From assembly GCF_000171235.2 (NCBI RefSeq), contig NZ_ABEA03000085.1:1-64000 (forward strand): DNA of 64,000 bases, in the 5' to 3' direction. The notes beneath the pieces are model-generated. The model was not told the DNA's origin and made no database searches. It was given only the letters and a program-made list of their open reading frames with translations. Source of the stretch: Geminisphaera colitermitum TAV2. GTDB taxonomy: Bacteria; Verrucomicrobiota; Verrucomicrobiia; Opitutales; Opitutaceae. A program made the position numbers and the translations under genes. Positions 9,736-17,588 of this stretch are shown here, one piece after another; positions within the stretch are counted from its first letter, which is position 1; every line of letters begins with the position of its first letter.

Positions 9736-10395
9736 TCACTTCACCGCCGCACGCGCCACATGATAGTCGTAGTAGAGTTCGTTGCGATGGCTGCCGTGAA
9801 CAGGCTTTTCGGGCATCGGGTCCGTGCGGCTGGAACGTTTCTTGTCCAACTCCGAGAGCATCCAAGTCTGGGAGCGTGGGCAGTCCGTGAATTCAGAGGC
9901 GCGATGCGGTGGTTTGGGGCCATTGGCATCGCCAAAGGGCTGTTTACTGTTGCTCCATTTGGTGACGCCATCCGGGTATTTTGGGTCGAGATTGATTACG
10001 TAAGGATATTCGGCATCACTGACGTTTTTCATGACGAGTTCCCAAGAGGGGCAGATGAAAACGGGGACTTTTCGTTTGTTGCCAGGAACGACGTGTGAGG
10101 AGAGGTAGGGACTGAGGCGGCGCGAGAGGTTGATGAAACCGGTGCCGTCTGGATCGCCCGTGAAATAGAAACTCTGGACTGTGTAAAGCGGGCCGGGATA
10201 GGTGTCGCGGTGCTCGTCGAGGTAGAGTTGCAAGGAGGTTCCGATCTGGCGGAGGTTGGAGATGCACTGCGCGTTGCGCGCGGATTCGCGCACGCGACTT
10301 GTAACGGGTAACAGGATACCGGCCAGCACGCCGATAATGGCGATGACGGTGAGCAATTCGATCAGCGTGAAGGCGGAATGGATTCTCGTTTTCAT
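9736..10395 (-). CDS. Type II secretion-like pseudopilin, prepilin-type N-terminus
   Basis: A 219-residue protein with the class III signal FTLIELLTVIAIIGVLAGILLP right at the N-terminus, recognised by prepilin peptidase. This is followed by the conserved RNAQCISNLRQIG segment of the large verrucomicrobial/planctomycetal pseudopilin group. The C-terminal part (about 60-219) is a globular domain of unknown ligand. It probably assembles with, or is exposed through, a type II secretion or pilus-like machine, none of which is encoded here. It sits 60 bp downstream of a PEP-CTERM gene and about 70 bp upstream of the lyase, so it is likely in one operon with them. The start is fixed by the prepilin leader (MKTRIHSA). 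Confidence 0.88.
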   Translation of the reverse strand: MKTRIHSAFTLIELLTVIAIIGVLAGILLPVTSRVRESARNAQCISNLRQIGTSLQLYLDEHRDTYPGPLYTVQSFYFTGDPDGTGFINLSRRLSPYLSSHVVPGNKRKVPVFICPSWELVMKNVSDAEYPYVINLDPKYPDGVTKWSNSKQPFGDANGPKPPHRASEFTDCPRSQTWMLSELDKKRSSRTDPMPEKPVHGSHRNELYYDYHVARAAVK

Positions 10396-10409
10396 TTGGG
10401 GAATGGGAT

Positions 10410-10426
10410 GGGGGGGGGGGGGGGGG
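10410..10426. repeat. Poly-G tract (17 nt) upstream of pseudopilin gene
   Basis: A run of 17 G, reading as 17 C on the coding strand, lies 15 nt before the pseudopilin ATG. Length changes here would alter the distance between promoter or ribosome-binding region and the start codon. Confidence 0.9.
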
Positions 10427-10454
10427 ACAGGCTGGCGTTGAAGATGTGACGCCG

Positions 10455-11162
10455 TTACTGCCGGGCACGCAAGCGCCGGAACGCCACCACACCCGTGATG
10501 GCAACGAGGCCAAGAATGACGGCGGTGGTCGCGGGTTCGGGAACAGCGCCCGTGGTCGCGGTGATATTGATGTTGTCCACGCCAAGCCAGATGCCATCGG
10601 CGGCGCCGCCGGCGCTCTTTTGTGGGTCGTAAGTGTAGATGCGGAAATAGCCGGCGCTGATGTCCTTAACTTTGGCTTGGAGGTCGGTCGATGTCAGTGA
10701 GATGGAAACAGGCGTGCCGTTTGTTTTTTGATAGCCGTCGCTGCTCCACACCGTCACGTAGTCGGTATTAAAATCGGCCCCGGATTTGGTGCTGAAACGC
10801 ACTTCGATCTTCGCGTATTCCGCAGCCCGGAAGCGCATGGGGGTAAAGGTGAAATTAGTCAGGGTAAAGGACTCGGTTGCGTTGGTGATGCTGACCTGAA
10901 AATAGCGTCCAGTGTTGAGGCTGACCGGATGCGTTTGCCACTGGATGTAATTGGTGGCGTCAGCGGTTTTATCGGTGTAGCCAGCCAGGCTGATTGAGGA
11001 AGCGAAACCGGTGGCGACAACGGAAGGCGTGGCCGCGCCGACGCTGGCCGGATTGTTGTTGAAATCGTAAGTCACCGTCTGCGCGACGAGAGGCGAAAAC
11101 AGCAAGGGCGAGAACAGCGAAACAAGGAGAGCAAGAGCGGGTATGAGTTTTGTGGTTTTCAT
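10455..11162 (-). CDS. PEP-CTERM sorting domain protein
   Basis: A 235-residue exported protein. The signal peptide is MKTTKLIPALALLVSLFSPL with cleavage after VAQ. The mature part is beta-rich and serine/threonine-rich. The C-terminus has the PEP-CTERM tripartite signal: VPEPAT, a hydrophobic helix (AVILGLVAITGVVAF) and basic RRLRARQ. PEP-CTERM proteins are processed by exosortase, usually in organisms making extracellular polysaccharide; no exosortase is in the window. The ATG at 11162 is chosen because it begins the signal peptide; upstream in-frame codons give an arginine-rich non-coding stretch. It is the first gene of the lyase block and divergent from a LacI gene 70 bp away. Confidence 0.9.
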   Translation of the reverse strand: MKTTKLIPALALLVSLFSPLLFSPLVAQTVTYDFNNNPASVGAATPSVVATGFASSISLAGYTDKTADATNYIQWQTHPVSLNTGRYFQVSITNATESFTLTNFTFTPMRFRAAEYAKIEVRFSTKSGADFNTDYVTVWSSDGYQKTNGTPVSISLTSTDLQAKVKDISAGYFRIYTYDPQKSAGGAADGIWLGVDNINITATTGAVPEPATTAVILGLVAITGVVAFRRLRARQ

Positions 11163-11209
11163 AGTAAATAAGAGAGTGCGCTCGAACAGAGATTGCGCCA
11201 AGCGGGGCG

Positions 11210-11229
11210 ATGCGCACATTGGTGCGCAT
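11210..11229. promoter_or_regulatory. Palindromic operator candidate between PEP-CTERM and LacI genes
   Basis: ATGCGCAC and GTGCGCAT form a perfect 8-bp inverted repeat around ATTG, ending two bases before the LacI ATG at 11232 and 48 bp from the divergent PEP-CTERM ATG. The size fits a LacI-type dimer site that could control both genes. It lacks the central CG usual for LacI operators and could instead be a leader hairpin. Confidence 0.5.
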
Positions 11230-11231
11230 TC

Positions 11232-12350
11232 ATGAGTGACCCCGCGCCAACCACGCCCGCCCTGTCTGAGTCTGCAACCCCTGCCGTCCCCAAGTCTTCC
11301 ACGTTGCGCGACATCGCGGCGACGGCGGGGGTGCATCACTCGACGTTGTCGCGGGCCTTGCGCGGGCATCCGCGGATTTCGGCGGCGCGGACAGCGGAGT
11401 TGCGCGCGCTGGCCAAGCGGATGGGCTACGTGCCCGATCCGATTCTGGGGGCCTTGATGGCGTATCGCACGAGCCGGAGGCCGGCGGCGTTTCACGCCAC
11501 GATCGCGTGGCTCAATCCGAGCCGGAAACGGGCGGACTGGCGCGTGTATCGGGCTTACAATGACTACTTCGAGGGGGCATCAGCGCGGGCGCGTCAGTTG
11601 GGGTTTCAACTTGAGGAGATCATTTTGCCGACAACCACGGCAAGCGGGCGGACGAATGAGTCGCCACAGGTGAGGCAGGACCGGGTCACGTCAATGCTGG
11701 AGGCGCGCAATATCCATGCGATCATCGTGGGGCCGGCGCCGATGGCAGGGGAGACGCTCGACCTGATCGACTGGCCGCGATTTTCGGCGATTCGCATTGG
11801 GTATTCGCTGGCGTCGCCGCGCCTGCACATTGTCACGGCAAACCATTCGCGGGCGATGACAACCTTGATGCGGGAGTTGCACGCGCGGGGTTACCGGCGT
11901 CCGGGATTGTTCATCACGGCGGAGTTGGACGAGCGCATCGGACGCCAGTGGTCGGGGGCGTTTTTGCGCGAGCAATTTGATCTGCCGCGCGAAGACCGGC
12001 TGGAACCGTGTTTTCACGAAACTCTCACGGAGCGGGTGTTGATGGATTGGATGAAGTCGCAGCGTCCCGATGTGATTGTTGGCATGGGAGACGAGCGCGT
12101 TGTGGCGATTCTGCACCGGAACGGGTGGCGCATTCCCGAGGACATCGGGCTGGTGGTTCTTGCCCAGCCAAACAAGGGTGTGGCAATAACAGGCATCGTC
12201 GAACACAACGAGGAGGTGGGGACGACGGCGGTGGACATGGTGGTGGCAATGGTCAACCGGCAGGAGCGTGGCATGCCCGTTACGCCGCAAACCGTGCTCA
12301 TCGAGAATGGCTGGCGGGAGGGCGGAACATTGCGCCTCAAGCACGGTTGA
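11232..12350 (+). CDS. LacI family transcriptional regulator (lyase block)
   Basis: A 372-residue LacI/GalR-type repressor. The N-terminal HTH spans about residues 22-75 (TLRDIAATAGVHHSTLSRAL, then MGYVPDPIL). The sugar-binding periplasmic-like domain spans about 90-365. The segment GYVPDPILGALMAYR is shared with the LacI protein at 55.3 kb, so the two are close paralogues. In this subfamily the DNA-binding domain is preceded by a short tail. ATG 11232 is preferred over an upstream TTG at 11193. It is divergent from the PEP-CTERM, pseudopilin and lyase genes, which it probably controls in response to a degradation product. Confidence 0.92.
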   Translation: MSDPAPTTPALSESATPAVPKSSTLRDIAATAGVHHSTLSRALRGHPRISAARTAELRALAKRMGYVPDPILGALMAYRTSRRPAAFHATIAWLNPSRKRADWRVYRAYNDYFEGASARARQLGFQLEEIILPTTTASGRTNESPQVRQDRVTSMLEARNIHAIIVGPAPMAGETLDLIDWPRFSAIRIGYSLASPRLHIVTANHSRAMTTLMRELHARGYRRPGLFITAELDERIGRQWSGAFLREQFDLPREDRLEPCFHETLTERVLMDWMKSQRPDVIVGMGDERVVAILHRNGWRIPEDIGLVVLAQPNKGVAITGIVEHNEEVGTTAVDMVVAMVNRQERGMPVTPQTVLIENGWREGGTLRLKHG

Positions 12351-12359
12351 CAGGGGGAA

Positions 12360-12376
12360 GGGGGGGGGGGGGGGGG
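12360..12376. repeat. Poly-G tract (17 nt) between convergent genes
   Basis: A 17-nt G run lies between the stop codons of the LacI gene and the sugar-binding protein gene, 20 bp from the latter. Confidence 0.9.
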
Positions 12377-12396
12377 CGCGCCCTCCGTCGGTTCCA

Positions 12397-14004
12397 TTAC
12401 GGAGCAAGGCTGTCGCGCAGGCGGGCGAGCATGAGTTCCTGGTCGAGAACGGCCTCGAAAATCACATCGACTCCGGAAAGGGTGACGGCGGTCTCGGCGT
12501 CGGAGGAGGCGGGCTGGCTGTTTGCGAAAATGGCGCGGGTGTCGGCGGTGCGGACGTTGCGCAGACGCGCACGTTGCACATGCTCCAGATCGCGCTGGAT
12601 GGCGGGCGTCCAGCGGGCGTTGACGGCTTCGATGAAGGGGGTGATGCCGCGCCGGGCATCGTCGCCGGCAAGCGGGCGGGCGTCGAGGAAGTGGAGGTTT
12701 TGGTTGAATACGAGGGTGGAGTTGCTGCCGATCCGCAGGCTGATGCTCGGACCGCCAAACAGTCCGCCGGGGGCGGGGCGAACCGCGTCGAGATCGGCGG
12801 GCGCAGGCACATCGACCACGGCGGATATGCGGCGGCTGAGCGCGGAAAATTTCACGGCCATCGGATAACTGGTGAGCCAGCGCAGGAAATCGACGGCGAG
12901 TTCCGGATGGGGCGAGTCGCGCGAGATGCCCATGATGGCCTCAAGGCCGGCTTCGACTTCGGAGGGGACGCCAAGCGTGAATTCGCCATAGCGGCCTTCG
13001 CCGGGACGGGGCAGGGGGATGCGCATGACGCCGACGGGGAAACGGGCTTGTTGCGTGATGCCGGAGTAGTCCCAACTGCCGGCATAGAGGAAAAGGGCGC
13101 TGCCGGTGACAAAGGTGAAATGGGCATCCTCACGCTGGAGCTGGGCGTAGCCGGGCTGGGCGAGGGCGGCGATTTCGGACCATAGTTCGAGGACGCGGCG
13201 GATGTCGGGCGTATCCAGTTTCCAGTTACCGGCAAGGTGGTCGGCGGCGAAACGCGCGGGGTCGTTGCGGAGGGTGCGGGCGGGGTCGTCGAGGACGTGG
13301 CGCTGGGTGAGCGCGCCGGATATCTGGTCGAGGAGTCCTTCGGCGTAGGGACCGCAGACGGAGAGGGGCACAATGGGACGGGCGGTGCGGGTGGCGTATT
13401 CGCGGGCGGCGCGGCCGAGTTCGAGGAATTCGTCGAGGGTGAGGCCGTCGAGGGTGTCGCGTCCGGTGATGGCGCGGAGGAGGTGGCGGTTGTAGAAGAA
13501 GCGGACGGTGTTGATTTGCGCCGGGATGCCGAAAATTTCGCCGAGTGCGGCGTTGTAGGTCATGCCGCTGGCGAGGCCGTCAACAAAGGTCTCGCGCCAG
13601 GGGACGCCTGCGAGCGGCGTGCCGGCGTTGTAGGGGTTGGGGGCGTCGATCCGGGAGGAGAGGGGGAGGTAGTAGCGGCCAAGCTCGGCGTCGGTGGTGC
13701 CTTTGCCGAGTTGCATGATGTCGGGCGTGGTGCCGCCGGTCCACTGGGCGCGTTGCCAGGCAAACCATGTCTTGAGGGGAACGGCGTTTTGCTCGACGCG
13801 CACGCCGGGATGGGCGCGTTCGTAATCGGCGATGATTTCGGCAAAGGCCTCGCGCATTCCGTCGTGAATGAGCCAGTGGCCGATGCGAATGACTTTGGTG
13901 CCCGGGTCGCGGTGGCTCGAGGCGCGGGTGAAAACTTTGAAGAGCGCGATGGAAAACGCGACGGCGAGAAGGGCGAATCCAACAAGGGGGAGCAGGCGTT
14001 TCAT
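12397..14004 (-). CDS. Extracellular solute-binding protein, sugar ABC type
   Basis: A 535-residue protein of the family 1 solute-binding class, which normally delivers oligosaccharides to ABC importers. An N-terminal hydrophobic segment (LLPLVGFALLAVAFSIALFK) without a lipobox cysteine suggests a membrane anchor or uncleaved signal. The binding fold follows (VIRIGHWL, TTPDIMQLGKGTT, and the aromatic cleft region GSWDYSGI). No permease or ATPase gene is adjacent. The ATG at 14004 is chosen; extending upstream would translate the GGGATT tandem repeat as Asn-Pro repeats. It is the last gene of block B. Binding of a polysaccharide breakdown product is likely but the ligand is unknown. Confidence 0.85.
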   Translation of the reverse strand: MKRLLPLVGFALLAVAFSIALFKVFTRASSHRDPGTKVIRIGHWLIHDGMREAFAEIIADYERAHPGVRVEQNAVPLKTWFAWQRAQWTGGTTPDIMQLGKGTTDAELGRYYLPLSSRIDAPNPYNAGTPLAGVPWRETFVDGLASGMTYNAALGEIFGIPAQINTVRFFYNRHLLRAITGRDTLDGLTLDEFLELGRAAREYATRTARPIVPLSVCGPYAEGLLDQISGALTQRHVLDDPARTLRNDPARFAADHLAGNWKLDTPDIRRVLELWSEIAALAQPGYAQLQREDAHFTFVTGSALFLYAGSWDYSGITQQARFPVGVMRIPLPRPGEGRYGEFTLGVPSEVEAGLEAIMGISRDSPHPELAVDFLRWLTSYPMAVKFSALSRRISAVVDVPAPADLDAVRPAPGGLFGGPSISLRIGSNSTLVFNQNLHFLDARPLAGDDARRGITPFIEAVNARWTPAIQRDLEHVQRARLRNVRTADTRAIFANSQPASSDAETAVTLSGVDVIFEAVLDQELMLARLRDSLAP

Positions 14005-14018
14005 GGGGAGGGTCGACG

Positions 14019-14062
14019 GATTGGGATTGGGATTGGGATTGGGATTGGGATTGGGATTGGGG
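14019..14062. repeat. GGGATT hexanucleotide tandem repeat
   Basis: About seven copies of GGGATT fill the short space between the helical-repeat protein gene and the ATG of the solute-binding protein, covering its leader and ribosome-binding region. Copy-number change would alter spacing there, or in-frame readthrough into the upstream extension. Confidence 0.9.
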
Positions 14063-14069
14063 ATTGAAA

Positions 14070-14891
14070 TCAAAGTTCCAGCGCGGCGAGGCGCTGGCGG
14101 ATGTAGTCAGTGCGGGAGTCGCGGGTGGTGAGATTGAGGAATTTCCGATAGCAATCGATGGCAAGTGCGGTGTCGCCGGTTTCCTCGCCGAGCCGGCCAA
14201 GGGTAACAAGGAGGGAGATTTGCCGGGGGTGTTGGGTAAAGCCGATTGCGCAGGCGGCGCGCAGGTGTTCGCGGGCGCGGGGGAGTTCGAGCTGCCATTC
14301 GAGGAGGGTGCGGCCGATGAGATAATGCAGGTCGCGGACGAGGGGGGGATGGGTGGCAAACGGCAGGAGCGCTTCGGCGGAGGCGAGACGTTCGTTGCGG
14401 GAGAGCGCAGGGATCTCGTAAAGGCGAATGAGGGCAAGGGGCACGAGGGCGCGCCGTGTCAGCGGGTCGTCAGCGAAACCGGGTTGGGCGGCGAGTTGTT
14501 CGTAGATCGCGGCGGCAGCCTGCGGCCGGCGGGGGTCGGTGTGTTCGTGGAGGATGCGGGCCTCAATGAACCGGGCTTCGGGAAGGTCGATGGAGCGGGC
14601 GATGGCGAGTGCTTCATCAATGCGCGCGGCGGTTCGCGGCTGGGCGTTGAGGAGCGCGGCGGCGTAGAGTATGCGGTCGGAAGACGCGGAGGAGGGGAGG
14701 TGCGCGCCGGCGCCGCGGAGCCGGATGAGCGCGGTGTTGAAATCGAACCGCGCAACGGCGGCGAGAGGGGTGTCGGACGGGGAAGAAACCGACCCGGCGG
14801 CAAAGGCAATGGCGGGGCCGGCGACGGATAGAAACCATGCAAGGCCGATGCGTGCGAGGATAACGACGGGGATCGAGACGGCGCGTGACAT
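14070..14891 (-). CDS. Exported helical (TPR-like) repeat protein
   Basis: A 273-residue protein with a signal-like hydrophobic N-terminus (VILARIGLAWFLSVAGPAIA). The rest is alanine/leucine-rich helical sequence with TPR-like pairs; the clearest unit is near the C-terminus (LLVTLGRLGEETGDTALAID, then CYRKFLNL). Such repeats mediate protein contacts; no enzyme motif is seen. The ATG at 14891 starts the signal segment; the frame extends upstream but reads poorly. It lies between the SGNH-DUF2264 gene and the solute-binding protein gene on the same strand. Its role in the locus is unknown, possibly a scaffold. Confidence 0.7.
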   Translation of the reverse strand: MSRAVSIPVVILARIGLAWFLSVAGPAIAFAAGSVSSPSDTPLAAVARFDFNTALIRLRGAGAHLPSSASSDRILYAAALLNAQPRTAARIDEALAIARSIDLPEARFIEARILHEHTDPRRPQAAAAIYEQLAAQPGFADDPLTRRALVPLALIRLYEIPALSRNERLASAEALLPFATHPPLVRDLHYLIGRTLLEWQLELPRAREHLRAACAIGFTQHPRQISLLVTLGRLGEETGDTALAIDCYRKFLNLTTRDSRTDYIRQRLAALEL

Positions 14892-15014
14892 TAGGGCCGG
14901 AACGTGAACAGCTCGCGTCGTGATGTAAAGCGCACGCACTGTTTGCACCTGTTTTGGGGACGACGTTGAGCCGCCTTCATGGCAGATGGCGGCACGCACA
15001 TACCCGACAGCGGC

Positions 15015-17588
15015 TCAACCGCCGTAAAGGGCGCGGTCGGCCTTGATGTTTTCGCCAAGTTGCCAGGCGCGGACGCTCGTCCAAGGCTCGTCGGGTGCGG
15101 ACCAGAATGCATCCGACGCAGGGAGGCCGAGCGGCAAAAACGCCGTGGTGCACATATAGAGACTGCCCGTGCTGATGTAGGCTTCGCCAAGCGCGGGTTG
15201 GTGTCCGGCCAGGCCGATGCGCAACCAGCCGGCATCGTCAAACGTGCCGGGCGCTTCCAGCGTGCGACGGATGACCGCCGTGAGCGCGCCGCGCACCTGG
15301 GCGGGCGGAAGATTGGCGGGGAGTTTTTTTTGCAACGCCATCTGCGCAAGGTGCTGAAATGCGCCGCAGCGATACACGATTGAGCGTCCAATGACCGGGA
15401 AACTGCCGTCTGGCGCGACAAGGCGCTCCTGCACGGCGGCGTAACGTGTAGCGCGGACGCGGATACGGCGGAGCAAATCGCGCCACACCGCCTTGGCGCG
15501 GGGATGCGGAGCGGCGATCTCCGCGACATCGACCAGCATGGGCTGAATGACGTAGCTGTTGTAAAAATCCCAATGAAACTCGGCGCCATCGCCATAGATG
15601 CCGTCACCTTTGTACCATTGCTCATGCTGGCGAATGGCGTAGTCGATGCGCATGAAATCCGCGTCGCCAGTGAGTTGGAGCAGGGCGGCTTCGATCATGG
15701 CGGAGAACAGCAGCCAGTTGTTGTTGCCGGGTGTGATGGCGCGAGTGGAACGCAATGCGTCGGCGAGGCGTTCTCGCGTGGTGGCATCGAGTTCGTGCCA
15801 GAGTTGGCGCGGAGCGCGAAGGAGGGCGTGCGCGAGAAAGGCGGCGTCAACCAGAGGCTGGCCGCCCTTGGTGAAATTGAGCCGGTCGGGAGACGCGGGA
15901 TCGACGGCGTTGGCGAGAGCGGCGCGGGCGAGTTGGCGGAGACGTTGTTGCGCGGCGGCTTCGTTGGCGGAGGCAGGTGAGGCGGCGGGGATGTCCGCAA
16001 GCTCCAGCCAGGGAGCGAGTCCGGCAAGCGTGCGCCCAAGGGCTTCGAGATAGGTCACGCCCAGACGTTCGTCACGTCCTGACTGGCGTTCGACGGGCAT
16101 CGTCGCGCGCAGTTTGCCTGCTGCGAGGGCCTCGAGCGGAGGCGTGGACACGCGGACGAGCAAATCAACCCAGCGGGCGCGCGTGGCGAGAGAATCACTC
16201 GGCTGGGAAGCGGCAGAGACAGATGCGGATATAGCAGCAGCAGCGGCGGGAGGGGGGGGAGGAGACGTATCCGTTAAAGCGGTACGAAGCAGGAAGCCGC
16301 AGAGGTAGAGATTTTGCTGGTCAAAGATAGCCGGGTTTTTGGGCGTGTGTCCGCGTTTTTTCAGGATCGCGATTTTGTCGATGGGTTCGATGGCGGGGTC
16401 GAGCAGTTCTACGCGCAGGGTATGCGAACCGGGTTTCAACTCCTTTGGAAACCACCACGTGGCGAGGCGGTAGTGGCCTTCCACGCTAAAATCGTCGAAG
16501 AACGTCCCGGTGACAGGCGGCAAATCGTCCACCGTCACGCGAAAGCGGCCATTGTCGGGGCCCTTCATACCAAGCAGTCCGACGGTGACGCCTTCAAATG
16601 TCATCGTTGCCGACGCTCCGGCTTCTGTCGCCATCCAGAGCGGAGGCGTGAGGCTGGCTGGTTGCCAAGCGACGCGCTTGTCGCCCGCGGGGATTTTTTC
16701 CCATGCTCCGGAACGTGCGGCGGAGGCCACCGGCGCAATGCCAGCGTATTCCCACGGCGCGGTCGCCAGCGGCGCGGGCAACGTATGCGACGGCGCGGGG
16801 ACGGCGGCGATAGTGTCGGCCAGCATCTGTTTCAGCGCCGGGCCGATGATGGAAAAATACAGCCGGTATCCGGCGGCCAGCGGATGAACGCCATCGGAGG
16901 TAAACACGAGGCGTCCTTGCGGGTCGCGTCCCTCGGCGTCGAGGCCTTGCGAGGAAGCTCGCGTCACCAGTTGTCCGGCAGTGGCGAGTCGCGCGACTTC
17001 GACGCCGAGGTGAATCGAGGGGATGCCGTAGTGCGCCGCGACTTCGTCCATCACGCGCGCGGTGCGCGAGGGGCGGCCTGCCTGATAGTCGGCAAGCTGG
17101 CCGTGGGTGGCGGTGTAGATGAAACAGATGTCAGTTTGGGGATTGGCGCGCCATGTCTGGCGGACAATGCCCTCCATCGCCTCGCGTATCCGATTTTCGG
17201 GCACACCGGTGTCGTTGACGGCAAACTCCACAAAGAGAAGGTCCGGGCGGTGCTTGATAATGTGGTCGCCCAGGCGGCAGGCTCCGAATGAGGAATCGGT
17301 ACCGGGGATGGCGGCAAAAATCTCCCGAACGGTCGCCTTGGGAAACTCGTCTTTCAGAAACTGGGTTGTGAGTCCGCGCCAGCCGTTGGCCGCCGTGATG
17401 CTGCCGCCGAGATACGCCACACGCACGGTCTGGCCGGCGCCAGCTTTCGCGGCGAAGTTGGGCAGGCGGTCGCGCAGATTGACGCTTTCGACGGCTGCAA
17501 CCGCCTTGCTCGTCATGGTCAGCATGCACGCGGCGAGAATGAGAGGAAGGAGAGGGAGGCGCAGGAGAGGTGGGAGGCTTGATTTCAT
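15015..17588 (-). CDS. SGNH hydrolase fused to a DUF2264 domain
   Basis: An 857-residue exported protein with three parts. The signal peptide is within residues 1-32. An SGNH/GDSL-like esterase domain spans about 38-265, with GGS (S63, nucleophile), VNDTG (N125) and DGVHPL (D232, H235) as the catalytic dyad. A beta-sandwich linker spans about 275-430, and a DUF2264-like (alpha/alpha) domain about 470-857 (WLLFSAMIEAALLQLTGDAD, then DGAEFHWDFYNSYVIQPML). The SGNH part probably removes acyl or acetyl groups. DUF2264 proteins are associated with uronic-acid or rhamnose polysaccharide loci, so deacetylation plus chain cleavage in one protein is plausible. Its ATG overlaps the previous stop by four bases, implying translational coupling. 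Confidence 0.87.
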   Translation of the reverse strand: MKSSLPPLLRLPLLPLILAACMLTMTSKAVAAVESVNLRDRLPNFAAKAGAGQTVRVAYLGGSITAANGWRGLTTQFLKDEFPKATVREIFAAIPGTDSSFGACRLGDHIIKHRPDLLFVEFAVNDTGVPENRIREAMEGIVRQTWRANPQTDICFIYTATHGQLADYQAGRPSRTARVMDEVAAHYGIPSIHLGVEVARLATAGQLVTRASSQGLDAEGRDPQGRLVFTSDGVHPLAAGYRLYFSIIGPALKQMLADTIAAVPAPSHTLPAPLATAPWEYAGIAPVASAARSGAWEKIPAGDKRVAWQPASLTPPLWMATEAGASATMTFEGVTVGLLGMKGPDNGRFRVTVDDLPPVTGTFFDDFSVEGHYRLATWWFPKELKPGSHTLRVELLDPAIEPIDKIAILKKRGHTPKNPAIFDQQNLYLCGFLLRTALTDTSPPPPPAAAAAISASVSAASQPSDSLATRARWVDLLVRVSTPPLEALAAGKLRATMPVERQSGRDERLGVTYLEALGRTLAGLAPWLELADIPAASPASANEAAAQQRLRQLARAALANAVDPASPDRLNFTKGGQPLVDAAFLAHALLRAPRQLWHELDATTRERLADALRSTRAITPGNNNWLLFSAMIEAALLQLTGDADFMRIDYAIRQHEQWYKGDGIYGDGAEFHWDFYNSYVIQPMLVDVAEIAAPHPRAKAVWRDLLRRIRVRATRYAAVQERLVAPDGSFPVIGRSIVYRCGAFQHLAQMALQKKLPANLPPAQVRGALTAVIRRTLEAPGTFDDAGWLRIGLAGHQPALGEAYISTGSLYMCTTAFLPLGLPASDAFWSAPDEPWTSVRAWQLGENIKADRALYGG

